A stretch of 64,000 nt of DNA, from positions 3,902,501 to 3,966,500 of the forward strand of contig NZ_CP115160.1 in NCBI RefSeq assembly GCF_027594545.1, written 5' to 3'. Shown here piece by piece: positions 1 to 7,554 of this stretch. The notes beneath the pieces are model-generated. The model was not told where the DNA came from, did not search any database, and saw nothing but the letters and a program-made list of their open reading frames with translations. The DNA is from Algoriphagus sp. TR-M9. Its GTDB lineage: Bacteria; Bacteroidota; Bacteroidia; Cytophagales; Cyclobacteriaceae. How positions within the stretch are numbered: the first letter of the stretch is position 1; the number at the start of each line of letters is the position of its first letter. A program made the translations under genes and the position numbers.

Positions 1-230
1 TTATTTGAAGCGGGTTTTTCAGATTTTGGAGTTGATTTGTTTACAAAATCTTCCTCCTCAACGACCATTGGCTTTTCGTCAAATTCTGATAGATCTGACT
101 GGAATGCATAAGAAGGCCTTTCCTGAGATTTGGCACGATGCGGTGTCCTTAATACATCAAAGACGACGTTGACTGCATAGTACACAACATAGAAAAGAGC
201 TAGGTATAGAAAGAAGTCTGTCCAATTCAT
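1..230 (-). CDS. Small membrane protein of transfer operon, partial
   Basis: The frame opens with ATG at 230 and stays open to the window edge, so the C-terminus is missing. Visible residues: MNWTDFFLYLALFYVVYY is the start of an N-terminal transmembrane helix (about residues 5-25), followed by a charged, probably cytoplasmic tail. Its ATG overlaps the stop of the upstream DUF3408-type gene in an ATGA junction, which suggests translational coupling in one transfer operon. I do not recognise a named family. The position just after ParA and DUF3408 genes matches small Tra proteins of Bacteroidota conjugative transposons (inference). Confidence 0.6.
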   Translation of the reverse strand, partial: MNWTDFFLYLALFYVVYYAVNVVFDVLRTPHRAKSQERPSYAFQSDLSEFDEKPMVVEEEDFVNKSTPKSEKPASN

Positions 231-577
231 AGCTTTAGTTGATTTAGTGATTTTTTGATTTCGTTGACCAGTTCAGGATTGTTTTCCAGAAAATCCCTGC
301 ATACATAGTTCACTAGAGAGGTGACCTTGATCCCAAACAGGTAATTCACGTGTTTGAAGACATCCTCTATTTTAGAATCCATCCGTATCAGTCTCCGGCT
401 TTCTCCATTTACTTTATAGTCTCGAATTCGCTCTAGTAGCTCATCCACTTCTGGATCCCTCTCCTTCTTTTCTACCTTTCCACTGTTGATGGATTCTGGC
501 ATTTTTTCTTCCCCAGAGGTAGGGATTTCGCCTCGAACTCCTTGTACTAGTTTGTTTATATAGTTTCCACTTCCCAT
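227..577 (-). CDS. DUF3408-like (TraB-type) transfer protein
   Basis: This 116-residue protein has a charged, disordered N-terminal half and a C-terminal segment (about residues 62-112) with RMDSKIEDVFKHVNYLFG and a helix ending in NELVN-type residues. The pattern resembles the DUF3408 proteins found beside ParA in Bacteroidota conjugative transposons, which look like ribbon-helix-helix DNA-binding proteins. It overlaps the ParA gene end by about 20 bases and the next gene start by 4 bases, so the three are probably co-transcribed. The family call is by pattern memory; a profile search would settle it. Confidence 0.6.
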   Translation of the reverse strand: MGSGNYINKLVQGVRGEIPTSGEEKMPESINSGKVEKKERDPEVDELLERIRDYKVNGESRRLIRMDSKIEDVFKHVNYLFGIKVTSLVNYVCRDFLENNPELVNEIKKSLNQLKL

Positions 578-1239
578 GAGGATTCGTCTATGTAGTCATT
601 AAAAATTTTGTTGAAAATTGGGTCGAGAATTGGATCCAATGTTTTTGGAGAATAGGAAGTAGTTATTCTTTGAAAATCAATCCTATCCGAAACCGGTGCG
701 GTCAATTCCCCAAACTTGCTGAGTGCCTGATTGACGCTGTCCAGCGTTTCATATTTCACCGAAGTTTTCACTCGGTTTGGAATCAAAATGATTTTGCTCT
801 CCGGGTTTATCTTTTTGACCACATAGCAAAATTCAAAAGTGCTTGTCACGCTGTATTCATCGTAACAAAAGGGACATATGATCAACCCTGAATCTTTAAA
901 AACCTGTACCAGATTGTCATCATCCATCGTCCCTGCCAGGTCAATGACAGTAAGCAGGTTTGGATTCCGAGTTGCTACCTTGCTGATATTCCGGAAACCT
1001 GAAATTTTCGATAGCTCTACTTCATACAGCTTCTCATTTTCCAACAGGTCAGAATTAAGGTGCTTGTTATACAAAGACTGCTGAAAATCCATATCGATGA
1101 CTTTCACCTTCCTATTCTTCTTTTGGACTGAAAAGTTGGAAAAGAGTGCTGCCAAGGTACTTTTACCGACGCCTCCTTTCTGATTGGCAAATAGAATGAT
1201 CATGGTTATTTTTTTATCTGGTGATTTCATTGTCTCCAT
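556..1239 (-). CDS. ParA-family ATPase of mobilization module
   Basis: The protein carries the deviant Walker A motif KGGVGKST at about residues 21-28, the VIDMDFQQS box and a Walker B-like VIDLAGT. These are hallmarks of ParA/MinD ATPases, which bind DNA non-specifically and position cargo. I chose ATG at 1239 because AAGGAGG lies about 11 bases upstream; the open frame runs back to 1290 and further starts exist at 1230 and 1203. The gene start overlaps the relaxase end by 26 bases. In Bacteroidota conjugative elements a ParA (TraA-like) gene normally sits between the mob genes and the DUF3408 gene, as here. Confidence 0.85.
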   Translation of the reverse strand: METMKSPDKKITMIILFANQKGGVGKSTLAALFSNFSVQKKNRKVKVIDMDFQQSLYNKHLNSDLLENEKLYEVELSKISGFRNISKVATRNPNLLTVIDLAGTMDDDNLVQVFKDSGLIICPFCYDEYSVTSTFEFCYVVKKINPESKIILIPNRVKTSVKYETLDSVNQALSKFGELTAPVSDRIDFQRITTSYSPKTLDPILDPIFNKIFNDYIDESSWEVETI

Positions 1240-2533
1240 TGCGTTTTTTCCTCCTTTTCCTTCCGTGGGCAGCCTCATCATCTTCGTCATTGGCTACATG
1301 TAGTATGGGTATCAAGTCGAATTCGTCTTGGCTTTGTCCTGAAGAATGCTCCTCGGATAGGGCTAAATACTCGTCCAAAGCCTGTAGTTGCTTTGACTGA
1401 AGAATATCCTTGGTGGAAAGAATTCCTTGTGAGGTATTCAGGTAAGTATCTCCTTCTCTCCGATCAAACCTTAGTGAATGATGCTCTAGTCCTTGCTGGA
1501 TAGTGGAAAAGTCATTGAATGCTGATCTTAGCTTTACCTTACCTTCAATGAGATTAATTGCCTTGGACTTGTCAGTTTGAAATTCTTGCTGTTTCCCTTC
1601 CGCTTCAAGCAAGCGCTTGATTGGAAATACCTCACTTCCTTTGAACACAATCTTATTGGCATTGTCTATCAGTGAATAGCCGTAAGGTGTCTTTGCATCC
1701 TTTCCATGAAAAATCAATTGAACACCAAACTTGGCAGAAAGGAAATCCCCTAAATCCGAGCGATAACCAAGATGCTTAGCTGATACACTCCCGTGTTTCG
1801 GTTCAAATAATGGAATTGGGTCAGTTTTGTAGATTTTGGAATACTTATCCAGAATTGCTTTTAGCTGATTTGCCCTAGTCTTATCCAATACATAGGACTT
1901 GAGCTTTTGATTAATTTCAGAAATAGGGATTCGCCCCTGGACCGATCCGTATTTGATCAATTCCAGTTGTTGATTCGTTTCCTTGAGCTTGTATCCAAGA
2001 TTCTCTAAGAGCATCATTCCCTGAGCTTTTGTACTGAATCTGAATTCTTGAAGTGCATCAGTTGTTCTATTTGCCTCTTGTTTTGGATTCAATCTCATGA
2101 TCTCATTGATCGCTTCCTGAGCTCTTATTTTTTCAAAAGAATCATTGATCTTCTTTCCTTCCTTATCAATTCTTGAGGACACTATATGGACATGGTTATT
2201 GGCCGTATCCTTGTGAAAAACTATCAGGAACGGATTCTGCCCATAGCCCATTTTATCTACCCACTCATGCGCAATATCAGTCAGCTCCTCTTTTATATAT
2301 TCTCGCTCCTTGCAGCTGATCATGGCATGAAACTGCTTGTCTCTGACTATGGAATTTCGATTAGAGTGAGCAATCAAAAAGTTCTTCACCTCATTCGGAC
2401 CTATTTCTTTGGTGTCCTGGAGATACCCAAAATTGAGCAACCTCATCAGTTCCCCTTTTTCATTTTGGGTTTTATTGGTGTTGTAGGTCACGCCCTTAAA
2501 GCTGCTCGTGCTGGAAAGAATTTTAGCCCTCAT
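1214..2533 (-). CDS. Relaxase (MobP/MobB-type mobilization nuclease)
   Basis: A relaxase nicks oriT and stays covalently bound to the 5' end for transfer. The metal-binding histidine cluster is visible as FHKDTANNHVHIVSS, with H107, H114 and H116, and an extra H69. The likely catalytic tyrosine is Y17 in GVTYNTNK. The length (439 aa) and the basic C-terminus (GRKRRKKR) fit Bacteroidota mobilization relaxases. Its start overlaps the mobC stop by 4 bases, so relaxase and accessory protein are coupled. Family assignment to PF03432-type relaxases is confident; the exact MOB subclass is inference. Confidence 0.9.
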   Translation of the reverse strand: MRAKILSSTSSFKGVTYNTNKTQNEKGELMRLLNFGYLQDTKEIGPNEVKNFLIAHSNRNSIVRDKQFHAMISCKEREYIKEELTDIAHEWVDKMGYGQNPFLIVFHKDTANNHVHIVSSRIDKEGKKINDSFEKIRAQEAINEIMRLNPKQEANRTTDALQEFRFSTKAQGMMLLENLGYKLKETNQQLELIKYGSVQGRIPISEINQKLKSYVLDKTRANQLKAILDKYSKIYKTDPIPLFEPKHGSVSAKHLGYRSDLGDFLSAKFGVQLIFHGKDAKTPYGYSLIDNANKIVFKGSEVFPIKRLLEAEGKQQEFQTDKSKAINLIEGKVKLRSAFNDFSTIQQGLEHHSLRFDRREGDTYLNTSQGILSTKDILQSKQLQALDEYLALSEEHSSGQSQDEFDLIPILHVANDEDDEAAHGRKRRKKRNGDNEITR

Positions 2534-2895
2534 CTGATTGCTTGATAGATTTGTTTCAAAAGCCTGTTCATAAAATCTCGGTGCTCGATATGCTTTGACA
2601 TTAGCGTGGTATGATCTTTAAAAACAGAGGGAGAAATTTTGTCCCTATAGGTATTGGCATGTTTTGCCAATTGGTTGATATTATTGTTCACCCTAGCCTG
2701 TTCTGAGACTAGTTTTTCAATTGAATTCAAGAGTCCAGTGAGGTCAATGATTTTGGCATCTTCGCTGCTCAGCTTTATCCTGATCAATTGACTCAATGAC
2801 ATCTTTAGTGACTGACTTTCCTCTTTCAATCGGGTATAGATCTCCGGTTTTAACCTGACAGATACCCAAGAAAGATTCTCTCTTTTCTCTTTCAT
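2530..2895 (-). CDS. mobC: MobC-like relaxosome accessory protein
   Basis: This 121-residue protein starts with a ribbon-helix-helix-like segment (WVSVRLKPEIYTRLKEE) and contains the MobC hallmark VNNNINQLAKHAN near residues 69-81. MobC proteins bind next to oriT and help the relaxase open the strand. It lies directly upstream of the relaxase with a 4-base overlap, and the palindromic oriT candidate is just upstream of its start, as expected for a relaxosome locus. The protein is slightly short but within the family range. Confidence 0.85.
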   Translation of the reverse strand: MKEKRENLSWVSVRLKPEIYTRLKEESQSLKMSLSQLIRIKLSSEDAKIIDLTGLLNSIEKLVSEQARVNNNINQLAKHANTYRDKISPSVFKDHTTLMSKHIEHRDFMNRLLKQIYQAIR

Positions 2896-2972
2896 GGCTG
2901 CGTGTTAGCAGGAGTAAAGAATTGGAATTGTGCGGTGAAAAAAAATACCTAGAAATGCGCAAAAATGACAAA

Positions 2973-3018
2973 TAGGCATATATGCGTATATAGAAATATA
3001 TATACGCATATATGCCTA
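2973..3018. repeat. 20-bp perfect inverted repeat, oriT candidate
   Basis: TAGGCATATATGCGTATATA at 2973-2992 is repeated exactly in inverted orientation at 2999-3018, with a 6-base loop. It sits between the LuxR gene end and the mobC start, the usual place for an oriT or for a relaxosome-protein operator. A rho-independent terminator is less likely because the stem is AT-rich and no T-run follows. The G+C-rich step GAGCGCGGG right after it could hold the nic site. The function is inferred from position. Confidence 0.5.
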
Positions 3019-3047
3019 GAGCGCGGGTTTACACCCAAATATTTGAA

Positions 3048-3968
3048 TTATGAATAAGCGTTTAGCGAGTTGATCAATTCCACCCGGTTTTTACTCTCAG
3101 ATTTTTTGTAAATCGCCTGAAGGTGTTTATTTACCGTTCTTTCTGAAATAAAAAGTATATCTGCGATTTCTTTGCTTGTCAAACCTTGAGCTGCCTGTTC
3201 CGCAACTTCGCACTCTCTTTTGGTCAACCCCAATTCCACACACCTTTGGTTGAAAAAAGCACTTTGATCAATTTGAGTCTTCTGATCAAATCCATTCAAT
3301 TTTTCAAAAGCCTTTCTGTTTTCGTAAATCTTATTTCTTATAAACAAAAAGGTAATGATGATAAAACCAATATTAGTGCATAAAACCTCAAAAAGTTGAG
3401 ATGCATCTACATAGCTAAATACAGGTAGCAATACCCAAGGACACATTGCCATATATGTCAAAACCGCTTCCACAGGATTTTGTGTGCCCTTGAACTTTTT
3501 CCTTATACAAAGAAAAATTTTGACATCTAGGTAAATGGCATAGGCCAATGGAATTGCCAAGCCGTACCAAATGGTGAAAGGCAAATCATCAAGCAAAGGA
3601 AGACCTATCAAAAAGAATAAGACGAATGGAGTTATAAGGAAAATCCATATGCCTACTTTGGAATCCCATTTCAATTCATCTAAACCAAAAACCCGGTAGA
3701 AATAGTATGGAAAAAAAGCTCCCATCACAAAGCCAGATCCATAGGCAAGATTTAATTGAACCTTTTCAGAAAATGGCAAATTTGGATCTGGGTATAAACC
3801 TCCTGTAATATTGTAAAGAATCAATAACCCCAACAAAATCAGATAATATTTACGATTCTTATCAGCAGGATTTTGGAGGTAAAAAACCAATTGCGATACG
3901 AAAAATAATACCTCGCATACTACGAAAATAAACGTCACAATATGCATATCTGAGCCGAATACGGTCAT
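3048..3968 (-). CDS. Membrane-bound LuxR-type transcription regulator
   Basis: The first 230 residues contain about seven hydrophobic helices (for example VTFIFVVCEVLFFVSQLVF and the IITFLFI segment). The last 65 residues form a LuxR/GerE helix-turn-helix: LTKRECEVAEQAAQGLTSKE followed by IADILFISERTVNKHLQAIY. This layout, a 7TM sensor fused to LuxR HTH, is common in Bacteroidota, but the ligand is unknown. Its ATG overlaps the stop of the upstream acetyltransferase in an ATGA junction. It is cargo within the element rather than transfer machinery. Confidence 0.85.
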   Translation of the reverse strand: MTVFGSDMHIVTFIFVVCEVLFFVSQLVFYLQNPADKNRKYYLILLGLLILYNITGGLYPDPNLPFSEKVQLNLAYGSGFVMGAFFPYYFYRVFGLDELKWDSKVGIWIFLITPFVLFFLIGLPLLDDLPFTIWYGLAIPLAYAIYLDVKIFLCIRKKFKGTQNPVEAVLTYMAMCPWVLLPVFSYVDASQLFEVLCTNIGFIIITFLFIRNKIYENRKAFEKLNGFDQKTQIDQSAFFNQRCVELGLTKRECEVAEQAAQGLTSKEIADILFISERTVNKHLQAIYKKSESKNRVELINSLNAYS

Positions 3969-4534
3969 ATCAAATCCTTTCTATAAAAGTTAAACAAGAA
4001 GCCAAATTGATTTGAAGAGGAATAAACTGAAAATCCCAATTCCTCATACCACTTGAAATTGCGCTCAGTTGATGTTTCCAAACAGACTGGTAGATTCCTT
4101 GCTTCTGCCATGTTCAGAATAGAATTCATGAGATTGGAGCCCTCTCCTTTTCCCTGGCTTTCTGGATCTACACCAATAAACCAAACATAGAGGAAAGGTT
4201 CTTTAGGCTGAGTTTCTTCAATGCTTGATTCCCGTTTTAGCACTTGCGGGATTTTAGGTATTCCAATTCCTTGAAGGGCCAATTTCAGATCCCAAACCCA
4301 TAATTTAAAGGGCTTGCTCTTCTGATCTGAATATTTAATCAAAGCGCAAGAATTACCGGAATCAGAAACAAATACTTCCCCATTTTCCAAACAGTTTTCT
4401 AAACTGTACTCCATGAGAATTTTCCTTCCTTTTTCAGTTTGCCCGACTACAAAGTCCACGGACTTATTCCCTTTAAATGACTCTACTAAAATGTTGATGA
4501 TTTTTTTCCGATCCTGTTCGATGAATTTTCTCAT
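3965..4534 (-). CDS. GNAT-family N-acetyltransferase
   Basis: The protein has the GNAT acetyl-CoA binding motif A as VDPESQGKGEGSNLM (about residues 121-135, Q/RxxGxG/A form), followed by a helix and the motif B-like segment CLETSTERNFKWYEELGF. The length (189 aa) is normal. The substrate is unknown. Similar stand-alone acetyltransferases modify small amines or antibiotics, but nothing here shows which. It is the first gene of a two-gene operon with the membrane LuxR regulator. Confidence 0.8.
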   Translation of the reverse strand: MRKFIEQDRKKIINILVESFKGNKSVDFVVGQTEKGRKILMEYSLENCLENGEVFVSDSGNSCALIKYSDQKSKPFKLWVWDLKLALQGIGIPKIPQVLKRESSIEETQPKEPFLYVWFIGVDPESQGKGEGSNLMNSILNMAEARNLPVCLETSTERNFKWYEELGFSVYSSSNQFGFLFNFYRKDLI

Positions 4535-5153
4535 GAATAAGTCTTTTAAAATTTAACCGAGTTGCGAGGTGAAATCCCTCCATTTTGGATGATTCTGCCA
4601 AGAATCTCTAAAAGGGCAAGTTCGTGTTTGGGAGAAAAATTCGTCAGAATTTGTGTCACAAATACACAACTTGCATGGCACACGCAAAGGATGCCTTAGC
4701 CCTCATTTTCTACAAAAATCCTGTTACTAGTTCAACGGTTCAAAAGCCGTCGCCGTATCGCAAAACCATAAAAGTTTAAAATTGAATTCCAACTCTTAAG
4801 ATTATTGACTTGAAGCTTTGCACTTCTTTCATAATATATCTAGATATTCCTATATCTGAATATATATCTGTATATCCAGACATACCAAATCTCAGAAATA
4901 CAGTAAAACAGTTTCGAAATACACTTATAAGCATATATTTGCCAAATAATGCCATTTCGTAAACTGGAAGAAAGAAAACCTATTCTTTTCTCCAAATTCA
5001 AATGGATTCTGATCATGATAAATCACAGAAATTGGATAATATGTAGATGCAGACTTGACTATTCCGTGTGAATATATCTACATATACAAATATATGGTTT
5101 TGCGATATTTTTGAAAATTATATAGCTTTAAAAAAAGTAAAAACTGACTACTA
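4535..5153. other. AT-rich intergenic island with repeats, no gene
   Basis: No open frame of note is seen in 619 bp. TATCGCAAAACCATA at 4756-4770 recurs inverted at 5093-5107 (perfect 15 bp). Between them lie several ATATATCT/TATATCTG-type imperfect repeats around 4835-4890 and 5071-5090, resembling operator or iteron clusters. The island separates the GNAT operon (minus) from the XRE regulator (plus), so it also contains their divergent promoters. Confidence 0.5.
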
Positions 5154-5540
5154 GTGACTGAAAATCAGCGAATAAAAATCATCCGAAAATTTTTAGGTAT
5201 GACCCAAGTGGATTTTGGTGCATCCATAGGATTGACGCAGGCTGGATATTCAGATATTGAAAGAGGTAAAAACAATGTCTCCGGCAAAATAAAAATCATG
5301 CTGAAGCAGGTGCACAATGTGAACTTAACTTGGCTGGAAAGCGGTGAAGGAGAAATGATGGACTCCACCATCCCAAATGAGGAATGGAGTCCTGAAAGAT
5401 TTGCTGATGACCAAAAACAGATCGAAAACCTAAAAGTAGAAATCGAACGACTCAACGCTGAAAACAAACTTTACCGTGAACTTCTGGATTCCAAACTCAA
5501 GATAATAGCGACTTTGGAGGAGAGGTTTGGAAAGGGGTAG
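5154..5540 (+). CDS. XRE-family HTH regulator with coiled-coil tail
   Basis: The first 65 residues form a helix-turn-helix of the Cro/C1 type (MTQVDFGASIGLTQAGYSDI then ERGKNNVSGKIK), followed by NLTWLESGEGEM, a signature often seen in Bacteroidota phage and element regulators. The C-terminus (about residues 85-125) is a coiled coil with heptad leucines, suggesting dimerisation. The start is GTG. It probably binds the AT-rich repeats just upstream and controls its own and neighbouring genes (inference). Confidence 0.8.
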   Translation: MTENQRIKIIRKFLGMTQVDFGASIGLTQAGYSDIERGKNNVSGKIKIMLKQVHNVNLTWLESGEGEMMDSTIPNEEWSPERFADDQKQIENLKVEIERLNAENKLYRELLDSKLKIIATLEERFGKG

Positions 5541-5598
5541 ATGGATCAGTATTTGGCTACATCGAATTACTTATTTTTGCTAGGCGCGCAACGAAAAC

Positions 5599-6285
5599 CT
5601 AGTTGTCAGCTTTCGTTTTTTTATGGTCAATATGACTTCTGAAAATTGAATCCGCAAGTCTAGTACCTGTGGATGCTAGCTTAGACAATACTTTTAATTG
5701 TTCAGCGCAGGCAATGCTATCTGTTTTTACAGGGTAGTTAATAGAATGATCAATTTCGCCCCAAATTTCTTCGAATAAGGTTCTTACTTGAATTTCACAA
5801 CAAAAAACATTTTCTTTTGGATTTGGCTTAATAACATAATGAACGCTTGTGTAACTATCTTTTCGATTGGATTTTATGCCTAGTTTTTCGAATTCTTCAG
5901 ACATATCTGGATCCCATGTATAGGCCTTTGGTGGTTCATATAAAGTCCATTCACCATTGTCAATCTGCTTCATTATTTCATTATGAATTATTCCAAATTG
6001 GTCAAAATATAGGTGTAGTACTCTAACGCCAATCAAGTCTGTAATTTCATTAAACAAGTTGTCCGTAGTAATCTCCTTCCCCTTTTCACTTTCCTTTCGG
6101 ACTAATTTTTCTTCTAAATGATTTACATCCTTTAATCTGGACTTAACAGAATGAACAACTGATAAATGATCACTAAATGCAGGGTTGTTTTCAAAGAAAT
6201 CCTTTACTCTTTTCCTGAATGATTCAAGTTGAAATTGAGTCGTAGGGTTTTGATAAAATGCTAATACCTCATCAAATTTATTCAT
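5599..6285 (-). CDS. RelA/SpoT-domain alarmone synthetase (SAS/toxSAS-like)
   Basis: The protein is a 228-residue single-domain nucleotide pyrophosphokinase-like protein without HD hydrolase, TGS or ACT domains. Synthetase motifs are intact: R50-x-K52 in the ATP loop, D83 in DLIGVRV, Y145 in YTSVHY, E164 in EIQVRT and H180 in EIDHS. Known relatives make (p)ppGpp, while the toxSAS group makes toxic (pp)pApp or pyrophosphorylates tRNA. The gene starts one base after the stop of the ParA-like gene, so the two must be an operon. A toxic or defence role under control of the ATPase is inference; ordinary stress signalling is the alternative. Confidence 0.85.
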   Translation of the reverse strand: MNKFDEVLAFYQNPTTQFQLESFRKRVKDFFENNPAFSDHLSVVHSVKSRLKDVNHLEEKLVRKESEKGKEITTDNLFNEITDLIGVRVLHLYFDQFGIIHNEIMKQIDNGEWTLYEPPKAYTWDPDMSEEFEKLGIKSNRKDSYTSVHYVIKPNPKENVFCCEIQVRTLFEEIWGEIDHSINYPVKTDSIACAEQLKVLSKLASTGTRLADSIFRSHIDHKKTKADN

Positions 6286-6286
6286 A

Positions 6287-7399
6287 TCACAAATTATTTA
6301 AGCGCTCAATAAGGGAATGTGCAAATGCGATATATTTCTCCTTGGTTTCTCTATATCGTCCATAACTTCCTTGATTGATGGGTTCAATCTCCCTTTCGAT
6401 TAACCAATCTCTGTTGTTTTTATAGAGGTTGGAATACTTATCAGGAACTTCCCACATAGGACAATTTAGACTTTGAGCAACAGAAGGAAAGGTATTATGT
6501 GAGTGAATAACAGCATCACCCCCAATTGGCTGTTCAATTTGTTCCTTTGATAAATGAACTCGATTTGATTCTTTGATGAATTCCTTGATAACTTCTGGTA
6601 TTTTTTGGACATAAGAAAAATGTGCTTGAGCTAGGTCATACTCGTTTTTATCTGTGCTATATTTTTTAGCGTTGTATATAGTGTAACCAAGAAATTGCAC
6701 AAATTTTTCGGGGAATTTGGTTCGTTTGTCTGATGAAATTAGATTATAAATTGTTTCAAATTCTCTTTGCCAAAGGTTTAAAGATGAACCAATGTTTCTT
6801 ATTCCGTAAAGACTGAACATATCAGGTTGTGCTGGAATGAAAAAACCATCTACCGTAGATATAATTGTCTTATTTAAAATCCCTAAACTAGGTGAAGTGT
6901 CTATTATGATGTAGTCGTAGTTATATTTTGCAGAATATAAATTGCATATTTCACGAATTTTCGTAATTGTTCTAATTGCGAGATTATCACTTTGATATGC
7001 TCCACTCCATCTTTCTGCGAGTTTGTTTTCAAACTTATGAATCGAAAGTCTGCCAGGTATTAAATGGAGGTTTTGTGCCAATTCTACTGGTGGTGGAATA
7101 ATATCAAAATCACTTAAACCGTCTTCTGTTGGTTTTAAAAGAAAATGAATACTTCTTGGTTTTTGAAGAAGTTCATTGTTCGCATTGAATTTTTCGAAAT
7201 CATCCACGAACTCATCTTCTTCTAGCCAAATCTTATGTAGTTCTTCTGTATCAATTCCGCAGATTGTAAGGTTACATTGAGGGTCAAGGTCTACCATCAA
7301 CGTTTTTTTTCCAATTTCATTCAAGGCGTGGCCTAAATGATATCCCAAAGTTGATTTTCCAACTCCTCCTTTATTATTAAATAGCGATATTATTTTCAT
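6287..7399 (-). CDS. ParA-like ATPase partnered with RelA/SpoT protein
   Basis: At the N-terminus the deviant Walker A motif KGGVGKST lies at residues 10-17, followed by LMVDLDPQCNLT (Walker A') and YIIIDTSPSLG (Walker B). At 370 residues it is longer than partition ParA proteins (about 250), with an extended C-terminal half that may sense or bind something. I take ATG at 7399 because the P-loop begins 9 residues later, as in ParA proteins; the open frame extends to a TTG at 7435. No ParB or centromere gene follows. Instead a RelA/SpoT synthetase follows after one base, so this is probably a regulatory or sensor ATPase rather than a partition protein. Confidence 0.8.
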   Translation of the reverse strand: MKIISLFNNKGGVGKSTLGYHLGHALNEIGKKTLMVDLDPQCNLTICGIDTEELHKIWLEEDEFVDDFEKFNANNELLQKPRSIHFLLKPTEDGLSDFDIIPPPVELAQNLHLIPGRLSIHKFENKLAERWSGAYQSDNLAIRTITKIREICNLYSAKYNYDYIIIDTSPSLGILNKTIISTVDGFFIPAQPDMFSLYGIRNIGSSLNLWQREFETIYNLISSDKRTKFPEKFVQFLGYTIYNAKKYSTDKNEYDLAQAHFSYVQKIPEVIKEFIKESNRVHLSKEQIEQPIGGDAVIHSHNTFPSVAQSLNCPMWEVPDKYSNLYKNNRDWLIEREIEPINQGSYGRYRETKEKYIAFAHSLIERLNNL

Positions 7400-7427
7400 A
7401 TTTTGTTTTTTAATGAAAGCTACCGGT

Positions 7428-7547
7428 TTGTGCAAAAAATTGGCGCGTTTAAAAGTACTTAAATGTCGGCCGAAGACAAAGCTGGCTGATTGGCCCTAAC
7501 CTTTCGTTTGGCCGTCAACCTGCGCTATTTTTTGCACTTTGTTGGGG
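7428..7547. repeat. 120-bp imperfect palindrome, cassette (attC-like) candidate
   Basis: The outer arms TTGTGCAAAAAATTGGCGCG (7429-7448) and GCGCTATTTTTTGCACTTTG (7522-7541) pair with few mismatches. An inner pair, GTCGGCCGAAGACAAAG and CTTTCGTTTGGCCGTC, pairs as well. The palindrome separates the HEPN/TOPRIM gene stop from the ParA-like gene start. Its size, its position at a gene 3' end and the CCCCAAC/GTTGGGG box at one side resemble integron attC sites. The second core box is not recognisable, so this is a candidate only. Confidence 0.45.
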
Positions 7548-7554
7548 GTAATTA
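7541..7554. repeat. 14-bp inverted repeat, left copy, flanking TOPRIM gene
   Basis: GTTGGGGGTAATTA at 7541-7554 matches the reverse complement of 8869-8882 (GTTGGGGGTAACTA) in 13 of 14 bases. The two copies enclose exactly the HEPN/TOPRIM gene, and this copy overlaps its stop codon. Confidence 0.6.

Noticed and set aside
2973..3018. Rho-independent terminator of the LuxR gene
   Set aside because: The stem is AT-rich and no T-run follows in the gene's direction.
6287..7399. Plasmid partition ParA
   Set aside because: No ParB or centromere gene follows; the partner is a RelA/SpoT synthetase, and the protein is longer than partition ParAs.
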